Part shown: positions 24,836 to 34,735 of the stretch, piece after piece
Layout: the number at the start of each line of letters is the position of its first letter
Numbering within the stretch: position 1 is the first letter of the stretch
Source: Promethearchaeota archaeon
Lineage (GTDB): Archaea > Asgardarchaeota > Lokiarchaeia > Sigynarchaeales > SOKP01
Assembly (NCBI GenBank): GCA_014730295.1
Contig: WJIN01000085.1
Location: 1 to 64,000, forward strand
DNA: 64,000 bases
Reading direction: 5' to 3'
Translations under genes and position numbers: made by a program
The notes under the pieces: generated by a model
The model's database searches: none
The model's input: only the letters and a program-made list of their open reading frames with translations
What the model was told of the DNA's origin: nothing

Positions 24836-25798
24836 ATGGAACAAAATAAGAATGATGGAAGCAAGGACACGAAGGATCAATTTATTTCCGAGATTTCTAT
24901 GCTCATATCGGCTGTATCAATGGGATTCGTAGGTTTAATGGTCGATTTCTTGTCTGATTTTCCTACTTATAGTATAGTGTTGTTTAGAGGGGTCTTTGGG
25001 ACGTTCTTTCTTACCATATGGATGATGAAAATGGGGGCATTCTCAAAAACATTTCTTAAGTATAATTTTAAATTACATTGGAAAAACTTAGTGGTCCTAA
25101 TTCTTATTTATCCCCTTGGAATTCTTTTTTATTTTTTAAATATTCAAGTTTCTGGATATGCTATCGCAGCGTTCCTTCTCTATATGAATGGGATCATTTT
25201 ACTTGGAATTGAATATATCACAAAAGAAGAGGAAACCATTCCTAGAATAAATATCTTGAGTTTTTTCCTAGCCATAGCTGGTGTTTTAGTTATAATGGAA
25301 GTGTGGGAGGGGTCCTTATTGTTAAATTCGCTTCTTTTTGGATTTGGCTCTGCGATATTTTTAGCAATCAATATATTTATACGTAAAATGATGTATAAGC
25401 GACGATATAGATCTAAAGGGGCTGGTCGCGACGATGAGGGTGCATTTGATACTTTTTTGGCCTGGTGGGCCACCATAACACTCATCATTTTCTTTTTACC
25501 CTTAGGCGCATCTGATCTTTTGCGGTTAGGCTTGCTGGATTTATTTGTGTGCCTTCTTCTTGGATTAATCCCTACGGCATTAGCTTTCATTTTATATAAT
25601 ATTGGAATAAAAAATGATAAAACGGGGAATGTTATTATATTAGGCTATTTCGAACCGTTCGTCGCCACCATTAATACGGCTATATTCCTACAAAAGTTCT
25701 CGATCTTTACCGTATTAGGAGGTGGTTTGATAATTATCGCGAATATTATCGTAATTAGAAAATCGAAGCGATCTAAAAGAATTGACATAACAAAATAA
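24836..25798 (+). CDS. EamA/DMT-family transporter
   Basis: The 320-residue protein has ten predicted transmembrane helices in two EamA halves (about 20-150 and 165-310) with a charged cytoplasmic loop between them (KRRYRSKGAGRDDEGAF). The second half has the typical GLIPTALAFILYNIGI and LGYFEPFVATINTAIFL motifs. These drug/metabolite exporters often export amino acids or other metabolites. It is convergent with the creatininase-family gene (45-base gap). Substrate unknown. Confidence 0.9.
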   Translation: MEQNKNDGSKDTKDQFISEISMLISAVSMGFVGLMVDFLSDFPTYSIVLFRGVFGTFFLTIWMMKMGAFSKTFLKYNFKLHWKNLVVLILIYPLGILFYFLNIQVSGYAIAAFLLYMNGIILLGIEYITKEEETIPRINILSFFLAIAGVLVIMEVWEGSLLLNSLLFGFGSAIFLAINIFIRKMMYKRRYRSKGAGRDDEGAFDTFLAWWATITLIIFFLPLGASDLLRLGLLDLFVCLLLGLIPTALAFILYNIGIKNDKTGNVIILGYFEPFVATINTAIFLQKFSIFTVLGGGLIIIANIIVIRKSKRSKRIDITK

Positions 25799-25843
25799 GC
25801 TTCTCTTGAATTAAAAAGTAATTAAAAAAATGAAATAAAAATT

Positions 25844-26608
25844 TTATTCTTCTAATTTTTGTCTAATATAGTTGAAAACGACTTTTTTGAAGTGCTTCAT
25901 ATAATCTTTTCCCTTTTCTGCTGTAGCCCTAGTCTGGTCACCTACAACTCCATTTTCCGTGATGGTTTGAAAACCATTCGCTCTATATTTTTTTCGGATT
26001 CGTGGAGTTATCATCTTTACATATCCCTTTGCAAGACGTTCTTTTCGCACAAGCTCGGGTGCTAAATGAAGCATAACAGAAGCTTCCATATCTCCAGCAT
26101 GAGACCCAATCTCTCCAAAAGATAAATCATATTTTTGTCCCATTTCTCGCATCGCGGGGAGAATTTCTTGGGTATAATAGTAGAATATCTTCTTATCGGG
26201 ATATTTCTCTTGTAATCCGGGCAGCACCTTTTGAACTGGTTCCTCATTTCCCCCGTGAGAGATAAAAATTATTATATTCTCAAATCCGTGGCTCGCTAGG
26301 CTATTGATGTAATCCTCAATCAGAGCACTTAAGGTTTCCTTTCGTAATGTTATAGTACCAGGAAAATGCATATGATATTTTGAAAATCCTACATTAATAG
26401 TAGGAGCTTGCAGAGTTTTTCCTAATTCCAAGGCGATGATATTTGCAAACTCATCTGCTTGTTTTGCGTCAGTTTGTTCGGGTAATGAGGGTCCGTGTTG
26501 CTCTGTACTCCCAACACCAAAAATAACAGTAGTATATCCGTTTTCAATCTTTTCTTTGACATCCACCCAAGTCATTTCATCAATTCGAACTGTTTCCATA
26601 TTCTCCAA
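25844..26608 (-). CDS. Creatininase-family amidohydrolase
   Basis: The 254-residue protein has the family's metal-binding motifs: GVGSTEQHGPSLPEQTDA (Glu, His, Asp ligands), FISHGGNE (His) and IGSHAGDMEASV (Glu). Relatives hydrolyse creatinine or formamides, or act on precursor amides in cofactor synthesis (e.g. FAPy deformylase ArfB, MftE peptidase). Substrate cannot be told. It lies 57 bases downstream of an M20 peptidase in the same direction, so a peptide or amide-degradation operon is plausible. Confidence 0.9.
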   Translation of the reverse strand: MENMETVRIDEMTWVDVKEKIENGYTTVIFGVGSTEQHGPSLPEQTDAKQADEFANIIALELGKTLQAPTINVGFSKYHMHFPGTITLRKETLSALIEDYINSLASHGFENIIIFISHGGNEEPVQKVLPGLQEKYPDKKIFYYYTQEILPAMREMGQKYDLSFGEIGSHAGDMEASVMLHLAPELVRKERLAKGYVKMITPRIRKKYRANGFQTITENGVVGDQTRATAEKGKDYMKHFKKVVFNYIRQKLEE

Positions 26609-26665
26609 CTCAATATTATAGTAGATTTAAAATCTAATTATACTGATTAAATTTAGATTGATTTC

Positions 26666-28090
26666 TTAAACTTTTTTCATTAACCGATAGGCAAATTCTG
26701 TTGCAATCATCAAATTGTTTACCGAAATCCGCTCATTTGGGGCATGTGCTAAGCTCCCCAATTGGTCATAAGTCAAATCGGGATCTTTCAGTAATAAAGA
26801 AAATCCGTAGCAAGGGATATTCTTTTTTCTCACATGTTTCATATCCGTCCCACCAACATCAAAAAGAGGTACTAAATTTCCACCGGGATATATCTCTTTC
26901 AACGTTTCTCCGATGATATGATAATATTTTGTATCAATAGGAGAAGTAGTTGAGGCAGTCTCATCTATTGGGCTCAATTTTAATTCTTCAAACAATTCAG
27001 ATCCAATAATTTCTTCCAATTTGTTATAGATAAAATCATGATTATGTCCCGGGAGTATTCTAATATCTAAACATAATTCTGCATGCGGACTTATCACATT
27101 AACTTTCTTTCCGGATTTGATTATCGTGGGAGAAATAGTATCTGTAATTATGGGCATAAGAAATTTATCAAATGGATCACCTGTCCGACTTGAGATTACC
27201 GAGAGAAGTGGTCGAATAATGGATTTTCGTTTTAATAGGAATTTAAAAACCCCTGGGAGGCTTAGAGCATTTACAAGGTGTTTATATTCATCAATCATAT
27301 AGATTTCTGGTTTCCATTTACGGATCTTTTCTAAAACGTCCACTAATTTATAGATCGCGAATTTATTATAATCTCCGGGAGTAGATCCATGTCCCGCCAC
27401 CCCTTCACATTCAATTTTTGTTTGGCACTTGCCCTTCTCACCTACTTGAATGGTAAAATCCTTACCTATGGGAAGTTTAAATCCTCCTCCTTCGGTAATA
27501 AAGCAATCTACCTTTATTTCATTCCAATATTGATCCACTAAGATTGCCATTCCTTCCTCTCCGCCTCTTTCCTCATCAGCTTCGAATATGAGTTTGATAT
27601 TTCCTTTTGGCTGAAATCCTTCTCTTAATAGTGTCAAAACAGCAATGGTGAAGGCCGTACCCGTATTCTTCATATCAAACGTCCCTCTGCCCCATATAAA
27701 TCTATCATGCTCTAATTCAACGATTTTCCCGGAAAATGGAGGATAGTCCCAATTTTCTACATTTTCTATTGGAACCACATCTAAGTGAGACCCGAATCCC
27801 CAAGAGTCATAATTTTCTGGGTCGGTTCCTCGAATATCCACTATTAGGTTGCCTCTCCCCGGTTTGGTCTCAATAATTTTTGTTTGAATTAAGGGATTTT
27901 CTTCTTTTTCAAATTTTTCTCGAATTTTTTTAGCCAATTGCAGCTCATTTCCAGGGGGATTTACTGTTTCCGTTTGAATACACATCTGTAAGAATTGAAT
28001 TGCTTCTTGTTCCAAATCTGAGTCGGGCATAAATTTATCCATTCTGTGAATTTCTCTCGTATTCTGACTATTTTTATCCATATTTCTCAC
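26666..28090 (-). CDS. M20-family metallopeptidase (ArgE/DapE/ACY1-like)
   Basis: The 474-residue protein has the M20 zinc-site motifs: GSHLDVVP (His ligand and Asp), WGRGTFDMKN (bridging Asp), EADEERGGEEG (catalytic Glu pair) and a late DVGGTDMKH, with the dimerisation domain between (about 190-330). It probably cleaves N-acyl amino acids or dipeptides. It is first in a likely operon with the creatininase-family gene and diverges from a GPH symporter gene (140-bp gap), which may import the substrate. Confidence 0.92.
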   Translation of the reverse strand: MRNMDKNSQNTREIHRMDKFMPDSDLEQEAIQFLQMCIQTETVNPPGNELQLAKKIREKFEKEENPLIQTKIIETKPGRGNLIVDIRGTDPENYDSWGFGSHLDVVPIENVENWDYPPFSGKIVELEHDRFIWGRGTFDMKNTGTAFTIAVLTLLREGFQPKGNIKLIFEADEERGGEEGMAILVDQYWNEIKVDCFITEGGGFKLPIGKDFTIQVGEKGKCQTKIECEGVAGHGSTPGDYNKFAIYKLVDVLEKIRKWKPEIYMIDEYKHLVNALSLPGVFKFLLKRKSIIRPLLSVISSRTGDPFDKFLMPIITDTISPTIIKSGKKVNVISPHAELCLDIRILPGHNHDFIYNKLEEIIGSELFEELKLSPIDETASTTSPIDTKYYHIIGETLKEIYPGGNLVPLFDVGGTDMKHVRKKNIPCYGFSLLLKDPDLTYDQLGSLAHAPNERISVNNLMIATEFAYRLMKKV

Positions 28091-28230
28091 TATCCTTCTA
28101 ACTAATAATTATCAACAGAATTTATAGCTTGTTTAAAAATTAATCTAGTAATTATTATAAATCTTTATATATAACTTTTTATTAAATTTAAATTAATAAA
28201 AATGTAATTAATCTGGAGAAAAAAATAAAA

Positions 28231-29667
28231 ATGACACAAAAAGAAGTACAAAAGGAAGAACTAGATGATTGGGGCGAATGGCATACCTCAAAAAAAAGTA
28301 TGATTTCATACAGTTTTGGTTCTTTTGGAATTGAGCTGGTTGGAAATGCATTTGGAAGTCTCTATTTCTTCTTTTATGAAACTGAATTACTGGTCCCCGG
28401 AGCTCTAATAATTGCAGCCAATATCATTTTCGCAATTTGGAATGCAATTAATGATCCTCTGATGGGATATCTTTCCGAGACACCGCGCAAATTCTGGGGG
28501 AAATGGGGCAAGAGATTTCCTTGGATGGCGATCTCTTTGGTTCCTATGTATCTTTGTTATTTCCTCCTGTTTGCACCTCCTTTAGGTTCTGGACCTATAG
28601 TGTATTTCGCCTGGATGTGTGCTTTCTTAGTTCTTGCTGATACCTTTTATTCGATGTTTTTTGTAAATTGGCAAGCAATGTTCCCCGAGAAATATCGAAA
28701 TGATGCAGCACGCCGTAAAGGAAATGTATATAAATTAATTCTTGCGATCCTGAGCATAATTGTAGGTACTTTGATCCCACCTGAAATTTATGAATATGAT
28801 GTGGTACAATCATACGCGGTTATGGGTGCGGTAATCTTTTTAATCGGATCTATAGCTGGGGTTAGTGTGATTTATGGTTCTCGTGAAGATCCAGCAAGAA
28901 GAGCTCAACAAGTGCGTGAAGGGGAGGAATCAAAAGAGAAATTTGTTCAAACGTTCAAAACAGCATTTGGTCAGGGATTGAGAAATAAGGCATTTATCGG
29001 ATTCATCTTTCTTTACTTCGGTAATAAAGTATGGGATTTGTTTGTACTAGGTAGTGCAAATTATTATGCAAAATGGATACTGGGAATTCCAGCATCTGAT
29101 CTGACAGAAATCTATATCTTTGTGATTTTGGGAATTTTTACTGGAGTCGGAATTTTTTCGGTGATATCCAAGAAAATTGGATTTTACAAAACAGCTGTTA
29201 TTGGTGGTCTCATGGAAAGTCTATGTACTATACCTCTTATATTCATTAATGATGTAGTATTGTCCTATCCATTCTTTTTTATAGTAGGAATAGGAAATGG
29301 AGCGATGTGGACTATGCTTGCACCTATACTTTCTGACGCGCTTGATAGTCTTGCTGTCCAAATGAAAAAACGAGCATCAGGAATATATGCGGGGATTTAT
29401 GCTTTTTTTGGGAGATTGGCGATAATTTTATTTACAGTGCTTGTCATTGTTATCCATGAACTAACGGGATTTGATGCTGGAGCAGAAGCAGGAAAAGGAG
29501 TCCAAACACCTTTAGCTGATATTGGCATAATAATTACAATTGCGGTAATCCCGGTGATTGCTACAGCATTATTTACGACTCTGTTTGCTATAACTTTTGA
29601 TGTAAAAGGTGAAAAGAAAATTCAGATCCAAGAACAGCTTAAAGTTCAAGATATTGGGAGAAATTAA
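28231..29667 (+). CDS. GPH-family (MelB-like, MFS_2) symporter
   Basis: The 478-residue protein is a 12-TM major facilitator with the GPH signature NDPLMGYLSETP...WGKRFPWM between TM2 and TM3, and ILSDALDSLAVQMKKRASG in the second half. It is closer to the broken copy at 39.5 kb than to the one at 2.2 kb, sharing WNAxNDPLMG and KWGxRFPW. A GGAG ribosome site precedes the ATG. It diverges from the M20 peptidase, so it may import a substrate for that operon. Confidence 0.88.
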   Translation: MTQKEVQKEELDDWGEWHTSKKSMISYSFGSFGIELVGNAFGSLYFFFYETELLVPGALIIAANIIFAIWNAINDPLMGYLSETPRKFWGKWGKRFPWMAISLVPMYLCYFLLFAPPLGSGPIVYFAWMCAFLVLADTFYSMFFVNWQAMFPEKYRNDAARRKGNVYKLILAILSIIVGTLIPPEIYEYDVVQSYAVMGAVIFLIGSIAGVSVIYGSREDPARRAQQVREGEESKEKFVQTFKTAFGQGLRNKAFIGFIFLYFGNKVWDLFVLGSANYYAKWILGIPASDLTEIYIFVILGIFTGVGIFSVISKKIGFYKTAVIGGLMESLCTIPLIFINDVVLSYPFFFIVGIGNGAMWTMLAPILSDALDSLAVQMKKRASGIYAGIYAFFGRLAIILFTVLVIVIHELTGFDAGAEAGKGVQTPLADIGIIITIAVIPVIATALFTTLFAITFDVKGEKKIQIQEQLKVQDIGRN

Positions 29668-29687
29668 TATATTAATTATGTATTTCC

Positions 29688-29695
29688 TTTTTTTT
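29688..29695 (+). terminator. Oligo-T transcript end after the GPH symporter
   Basis: A run of eight T twenty bases past the symporter stop, in the gap between convergent genes. Assigned by position and composition as a likely U-rich archaeal terminator. Confidence 0.4.
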
Positions 29696-29765
29696 ATTTG
29701 AATTATCAACTCTAATTTATACAGTTTAAATAAAAATTATAATACATTATTAAAATTATATGCAA

Positions 29766-30728
29766 CTATAAGATTTTTTTATTATATTTTTCAAAAAAAT
29801 CGCTTAAATCAACATTTCCTCCACTGATCATAACTCCAATCCTTTTTCCATTAACATGAATCTTGTTGGCCATTATTCCTCCCAGGGAACATGCCCCCGA
29901 AGGTTCCACTACAAGCTTCATGCGCTCCCAAATAAATCGCATCGCATCAAGAATCTGTTGTTCAGAGATTGTAATGATCTGGTTCACATTTTTTTGTATT
30001 ATTGAAAAAGTTCTTTCACTTAAGTTGGTTAATAATCCGTCAGCTATAGAATTGATGGTCTCATTTTTTTGAATCATCCCCGTCTGTAAAGAACGATACG
30101 CATCATCAACGTTCTCCGGTTCTACACCAATAACGTGAATTCCAGGATCGAATCCTTTACTTGCGATTGATGTTCCACTCATTAGACCCCCGCCCCCGAT
30201 CGGCGCGAATATCATTTCTAATCCTTCGACTTGGTTTAAAAGTTCATAAGCGGCAGTGCCAGCACCCGCAATGACATTTTCATTATCATAGGGATGTATT
30301 AAGGAATATCCATGTTTATCAATAAGTTTTTGAGTGGTGGTTTGACGGGCTTCTAAGGTTGGTTCGCAAAGAACTACTTCAGCTCCGTAAGTATCTCTGG
30401 TTGCTCTAATCTTCACTTTTGGAGAGGTTCTCGGCATCACGATAGTCGCGTGAATATTTAGAAGTTTTGCAGATAATGCAATCGCTTGGGCATGGTTTCC
30501 GCTTGAATGGGTGATAACACCTTTAATTTTTTGTTCCTCATTCAGTTGGGAAATAGCATTCACGGCACCACGCATTTTAAACGCCCCGACTCTCTGGAAG
30601 TTTTCGCATTTTAAAAATATATCTGCTCCTATTTTTTTATTAAGTGTTCTAGAAGTCATCACGGGAGTTTTATTGATATAATCCTTTATTCGGTTGTATG
30701 CTTCAATAATATCTTGATATTCAGGCAT
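29766..30728 (-). CDS. Threonine dehydratase / serine racemase family PLP enzyme
   Basis: The 320-residue fold-type II PLP enzyme has the lysine in RVGAFKMRGA (Lys51), the substrate loop SSGNHAQAIA, the phosphate-binding GGGGLMSG, and a late MISGGNVD. There is no C-terminal ACT domain, so it is the short, catabolic or serine racemase-like type and not subject to isoleucine feedback. The reaction is probably deamination of threonine or serine to 2-oxo acids, which fits an amino-acid-degrading organism. Confidence 0.9.
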   Translation of the reverse strand: MPEYQDIIEAYNRIKDYINKTPVMTSRTLNKKIGADIFLKCENFQRVGAFKMRGAVNAISQLNEEQKIKGVITHSSGNHAQAIALSAKLLNIHATIVMPRTSPKVKIRATRDTYGAEVVLCEPTLEARQTTTQKLIDKHGYSLIHPYDNENVIAGAGTAAYELLNQVEGLEMIFAPIGGGGLMSGTSIASKGFDPGIHVIGVEPENVDDAYRSLQTGMIQKNETINSIADGLLTNLSERTFSIIQKNVNQIITISEQQILDAMRFIWERMKLVVEPSGACSLGGIMANKIHVNGKRIGVMISGGNVDLSDFFEKYNKKIL

Positions 30729-30827
30729 AAGAATCTATTCTGGTTAGATTTTTTTGTAGTATAATAAGAAAGAATGAAAAGATTGATTATAGTTTTTGGT
30801 TTTCCCATTCTTTTTTTGCCACGTGAG

Positions 30828-31424
30828 CTATTGAAATTCTGCTAATCGCTTTATAACCATTCGTATTGCTTTTATCCCCTCTTGGTCATTTTCTACTCCT
30901 TCTCTTCCTTTATCGTTGCTCCACAATGCCGCTCCTAAATTGGCACCAAAAGCACCACCAGATATAGTAATAACATGATTTTGCTGGTAAAAATCTAATA
31001 TAGTTCGTATTGCAATCTCTTGCCCTCCACTCCTATCCCCTCCAACCGCTATCGCCATCCCTATTTTATTTTTAAACACATCAGGGTTCTTCGCCACAAT
31101 AGCTCGGCACCTGTCCATGATTGCCTTAATTTGGGCTGATAAGTTTCCTTGAAAAACCGGAGTACCAAACAACAAAAACTTGGCTTGTTCGAGTATTGGA
31201 TATAATTCTTGTAAATCATCCTTATGGATACATCCTTTCTTCTCTCTTATACAATAGTCGCAATGAATACAAAACTTGATTTCCTTCTTTCTCACAGTCC
31301 AAAACTCGGTTTTAAATCCAAATTTGTCCCTCGCATATTCAAGCGCATATTTGACGGCAAATTCGGTCCCTTGATTTCTGGGGCTTCCACAAACTCCTAA
31401 AAGGAGGTTTTCATCCAAAGACAT
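30828..31424 (-). CDS. Iron-sulfur flavoprotein / NADPH-dependent FMN reductase family
   Basis: The 198-residue flavodoxin-fold protein has the phosphate loop GSPRNQGTEFA, the cysteine motif CIHCDYCIREKKGC (an Isf-type cluster pattern) and GTPVFQGNLSAQIKAIMDR for FMN. A late strand VGGDRSGGQE is typical. It should bind FMN and probably a [4Fe-4S] cluster and act as a soluble electron-transfer protein. It is a shorter relative of the protein at 13.1 kb. Confidence 0.88.
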   Translation of the reverse strand: MSLDENLLLGVCGSPRNQGTEFAVKYALEYARDKFGFKTEFWTVRKKEIKFCIHCDYCIREKKGCIHKDDLQELYPILEQAKFLLFGTPVFQGNLSAQIKAIMDRCRAIVAKNPDVFKNKIGMAIAVGGDRSGGQEIAIRTILDFYQQNHVITISGGAFGANLGAALWSNDKGREGVENDQEGIKAIRMVIKRLAEFQ

Positions 31425-31510
31425 AAGAAGAAATAGTATATTTATTATTTAATATTATTCCTAATTACATAAAATCTGTATAGAATGTGAACCCTTTTTT
31501 ATCAGTGCCC

Positions 31511-32164
31511 ATGGATTCTCAAAATTCGACAATCGCAACCATTAAAGTAGAGTTTCCGGAAGGAATTTGGATTTCAGATATATTTGAAAAATTCCATGAT
31601 GTTCAGATGGAAATATTGTACTTTCTCCCCTATGATTTGGAAAAATCCATCGGCAATGCCGTCGTAGAAATCATGCATTATGATATCGAGTTAATGATAG
31701 AGGAAATCAAAAACCATCCATCTGTTATAGAATTTTCACTCGTCGAACAAGAAGAGAATAGGATCAAGTTTAATGTAAAGACCTTGGATCCATATCTCTT
31801 ATACGGGGTGATTAAATGTGGAGTATTAGTGGACTTTCCCGTAAACGTGGAAGATGGATATGCCTATTGGGATTTGATTTCTACAAGGAAACGTATTGAT
31901 GAAATGCTTTCGATGTTCGAAGAGATGGGGATCGATTTTGAACTATTGAAAATTGGAAACACATCTGTAAATTTGGATGATGAAAGTCATAGACTAAGTT
32001 TGGATGAGTTGGAAATCCTACAAAAAGCGATTGATGAGGGATTTTTTGATGTTCCCAGGAAAATTTCTTTAGAAGAATTAGCGAATGAATTAGGGAAATC
32101 AAAATCAACCCTATCAGTTGTCTTGCGCAAGATTATCAAAAAGAAAGTTATGGTAAGCACTTAA
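31511..32164 (+). CDS. Bat-type (HTH_10) transcriptional regulator
   Basis: The C-terminal 55 residues match the bacterio-opsin activator HTH: LDELEILQKAIDEGFFDVPR, ISLEELANELGKSKSTLSVV and LRKIIKKKV. The N-terminal part (about 1-150) is a two-half alpha/beta sensor region found in short Bat-like proteins. I chose ATG 31511 because a TATA-like cataaaatct near 31467 would give a short leader; GTG 31487 would add eight residues. It diverges from the Fe-S flavoprotein gene upstream (about 85 bp), a possible target. Confidence 0.8.
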   Translation: MDSQNSTIATIKVEFPEGIWISDIFEKFHDVQMEILYFLPYDLEKSIGNAVVEIMHYDIELMIEEIKNHPSVIEFSLVEQEENRIKFNVKTLDPYLLYGVIKCGVLVDFPVNVEDGYAYWDLISTRKRIDEMLSMFEEMGIDFELLKIGNTSVNLDDESHRLSLDELEILQKAIDEGFFDVPRKISLEELANELGKSKSTLSVVLRKIIKKKVMVST

Positions 32165-32297
32165 AATTACTTCGAAATCCTTCATCCTTTAGATTTTAAT
32201 TATTAGGTTTTAGCAAATCGTCCGAACAAAGAAATATGTGGTGATAAGTTCAAATCCAAGTATCACGAATAACTCAAACCCAATTAAAACGAGAAGA

Positions 32298-32345
32298 GGG
32301 TTTATTTCAATAACTCAAAAAGAATGGTAATTGCATAATAAACCC
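32298..32345. repeat. Inverted repeat, 9-bp arms, between convergent genes
   Basis: GGGTTTATT (32298-32306) and its perfect complement AATAAACCC (32337-32345) are separated by 30 bases in the 215-bp gap between the Bat-type regulator and the dicluster ferredoxin, both of which end here. The arms could form a transcript-end hairpin serving both strands. Another 6-bp stem (gtgata/tatcac) lies at about 32241-32266. Confidence 0.4.
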
Positions 32346-32379
32346 AACTAACTCTCAAAGTAGAAAAAAATCAAAAAAG

Positions 32380-33183
32380 TTAAGGATTTTTGATTTTGCC
32401 TTGACGACTGATATGAGTCGTTTTCACCGAAATATCTCTCTCTATCTCTGACAATATCGGCTCTAACAAAAAGGAGATCTTTTTACAACAAGGAACTTCC
32501 ATCAATACCAATTCTATATGTTTGATTGGGTTTTGCTGAATTATCATTTTTAACTTATTTAAAACATCATCATCTAATCCTAACATCGGGCAGAGGCTCA
32601 CTATGGGTCTACCCTTAAGAATCCTTCGATGAAAATCTCCATATGCCAGAGGGGAACAATCTGAAACAACAACCAATTCCTCCGTATTAAAATAAGGTGC
32701 CTCAGGATTGACTAATTCGATTTTTATAGGCCACTGTCGCAATGCTGAAGGTATTTCTTCGGTAATTACTGTCTCACTCCACTCATTATCATATTGAATA
32801 GCTTGAGAAGAAGGACACGAACATGAGAGCGGTTTTATCTTTATCTCCTCTTTCTTCTCTGTTTCTTGCGCCTCTTTTACAGCTTCCTCATCGAACGGAT
32901 GTGCTTCTCTAATCTCAATAGTAAGGGCCCCCTCGGGACATTCTCCTATACATGCTCCGAGTCCATCGCAAAAACTCTCATTAACTACTTCTGCTTTTCC
33001 ATTGATAATTTCTAACGCTCCCTCATCGCAGCCTATTACGCAATTTCCGCATCCAGTGCATTTTTCTTTATCAATTTTAATAATTTTTCTCTTGATTTTT
33101 TTATGATCTTTTACAGTGCTCATATCTATATTCAATGTGCTTAATCTTAAATCAATTCTATCGAACATGTTCATAGCATTCAT
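32380..33183 (-). CDS. Dicluster [4Fe-4S] ferredoxin-domain protein
   Basis: The 267-residue protein has two [4Fe-4S] motifs in tandem, CTGCGNCVIGC and CDGLGACIGECP (about residues 42-85). The second lacks the second Cys of a standard motif in the usual spacing, as in several ferredoxins of this type. A longer domain follows with extra cysteines (LSCSCPSS, SDCSPLAYG, SLCPMLG, VPCCKK) and a Rossmann-like feel. Similar proteins are common in anaerobes next to Hcp or rubredoxin genes. It diverges by 48 bases from the rubredoxin reductase, so both may be expressed under oxidative or nitrosative stress. Confidence 0.85.
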   Translation of the reverse strand: MNAMNMFDRIDLRLSTLNIDMSTVKDHKKIKRKIIKIDKEKCTGCGNCVIGCDEGALEIINGKAEVVNESFCDGLGACIGECPEGALTIEIREAHPFDEEAVKEAQETEKKEEIKIKPLSCSCPSSQAIQYDNEWSETVITEEIPSALRQWPIKIELVNPEAPYFNTEELVVVSDCSPLAYGDFHRRILKGRPIVSLCPMLGLDDDVLNKLKMIIQQNPIKHIELVLMEVPCCKKISFLLEPILSEIERDISVKTTHISRQGKIKNP

Positions 33184-33231
33184 AATTTATTAGATAAAGT
33201 TTAAAATAACACAAATCATCATTACCTATCT

Positions 33232-34578
33232 ATGAGGATTGTAATAATTGGGAATAATGTAGCGGGCACCTTCACCGCACAAAATATTCGAAATAATAAC
33301 AACAATGCTGAAATCCATATTTATTCTGAAGAAAATTACAATTATTATACTAGAATTAAACTGCCAGAAGTTATTTCGGAGGAAAAGAAGATAGACGACC
33401 TAATCGTGTTTAAAAAGGATTGGTACGATAATAATAAAATAAACACACATCTAAATAGGAAAATTACTGATATTAATTCTGATGAAAAATTTATTCTAGC
33501 AAAAGATTCAGATAAGCAAATTCCTTATGATAAATTAGTATTAGCAGTTGGGAGTCATCCGAATATCCCTCCAATAGCCAATGCGAAGGCATTATTAGGT
33601 AAAGGTGTTTTTACTCTACGGAATATTGAAGACGCATACACCATCCGTAGCTATATAAAGGAAAAAGGTTGTGAGAACGCTATAATCATCGGAGGTGGTC
33701 TTTTAGGGCTAGAACTTAGTAAACAAATCAAAAACACGGGATTAAATACTCGAGTGGTGGAATTTTTCCCTCGCCTCTTACCTAAACAACTTGATGTCGA
33801 TTGTGCCAACATGCTCAAGCATGAAGTTCAAGATATGGGCATTACGGTGGAATTGGATGCGAAAACCGAAAAAATTCTGGGCAATTCCTCTGTTGAGGGA
33901 GTAAAGCTTAAAAATGGAGATATATATGAGGCGGAGCTTGTTCTTATCCAAGCAGGAGTACGACCTAATATTAAACTCGCAAATAGAATTGGTCTAGAAA
34001 CTGATAAGGGGATCGTTGTAAACAAGTATTTACAAACGAGTAAGGAAGAAATTTATGCGGTTGGTGATTGCGTTCAATTCAATGATGTTACTTGGGGTAT
34101 CATTCCTGCCTGTATGGAGCAAGCAAAAATCGTAGGAAGTTCGGTGCTCGGCAATACTGAAAAAGAATATAAAGGTACCACCCCCAAAACAACCCTCAAA
34201 ATTGTCGGAATTGATTTAACCTCGGTCGGTGTCTATGATCCTTCCGAGGAATTAGGTGCTGGATGGGAAATTTTGCGGAAAGTAGACACAACCAATAATT
34301 GCTATCAAAAAATTGTGCTGAAAGATAACAAACTAAAGGGCGCAATTCTTTTTGGAGATAAGGATGCGGTATCGTTTATTAATAAAAATATTGAATCCGA
34401 AGTAGATCTGAAAGAAGTCCGAAAAGCAATTGATGCTTATATTTACAAATGTACTGGATGTGGCGCTGAATATGATGAAGCTAAAAAGAAAGTATCATTC
34501 AAGGATTTGCCCGAAGATTTTAAGTGTCCCGAATGCGGGACTCCGAAAGAACAATTTAAAAAATTAGTGGATAAATGA
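33232..34578 (+). CDS. NAD(P)H:rubredoxin oxidoreductase with C-terminal rubredoxin domain
   Basis: The first 395 residues are a pyridine nucleotide-disulfide oxidoreductase: FAD loop [16 protein letters not shown](P) loop [13 protein letters not shown] (about 150), and YAVGDCVQF near residue 280. The family includes rubredoxin reductases and nitrite reductase FAD subunits. The final 50 residues are a rubredoxin: [11 protein letters not shown] ... [13 protein letters not shown], with all four iron ligands. The fusion should pass electrons from NAD(P)H to FAD to its own rubredoxin, then to acceptors such as the flavodiiron protein (46.5 kb) or superoxide reductase (54.6 kb). A free rubredoxin gene begins one base after its stop. 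Confidence 0.93.
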   Translation: MRIVIIGNNVAGTFTAQNIRNNNNNAEIHIYSEENYNYYTRIKLPEVISEEKKIDDLIVFKKDWYDNNKINTHLNRKITDINSDEKFILAKDSDKQIPYDKLVLAVGSHPNIPPIANAKALLGKGVFTLRNIEDAYTIRSYIKEKGCENAIIIGGGLLGLELSKQIKNTGLNTRVVEFFPRLLPKQLDVDCANMLKHEVQDMGITVELDAKTEKILGNSSVEGVKLKNGDIYEAELVLIQAGVRPNIKLANRIGLETDKGIVVNKYLQTSKEEIYAVGDCVQFNDVTWGIIPACMEQAKIVGSSVLGNTEKEYKGTTPKTTLKIVGIDLTSVGVYDPSEELGAGWEILRKVDTTNNCYQKIVLKDNKLKGAILFGDKDAVSFINKNIESEVDLKEVRKAIDAYIYKCTGCGAEYDEAKKKVSFKDLPEDFKCPECGTPKEQFKKLVDK

Positions 34579-34579
34579 G

Positions 34580-34735
34580 GTGCGGAAAATAGCAATTTAT
34601 CGATGTAAAATATGTAATTATATTTATGAGGAGGAGGAAAAAGGAGTCAATTTCGAAGAATTGGATGATAACTATCATTGTCCGAAATGTCGTGCGTCTA
34701 AAAACAGATTTGAAAGAAAAGAACTCCCCAAATAA
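34580..34735 (+). CDS. Rubredoxin (51 aa, GTG start)
   Basis: A 51-codon frame begins at GTG 34580, one base after the rubredoxin reductase stop, and reads [19 protein letters not shown] then [14 protein letters not shown]. The two C-x2-C pairs give the four iron ligands of rubredoxin. The ATG overlapping the upstream stop is out of frame and closes quickly, so the GTG is the start. Translational coupling with the upstream gene is likely. It is distinct in sequence from the fused rubredoxin and from the one at 41.0 kb. Confidence 0.88.
   Translation: MRKIAIYRCKICNYIYEEEEKGVNFEELDDNYHCPKCRASKNRFERKELPK

Noticed and set aside
32241..32266. tRNA-like T-arm (gttcaaatcc inside a short stem)
   Set aside because: The loop is too long for a T-arm and no acceptor, D or anticodon stem can be formed around it.
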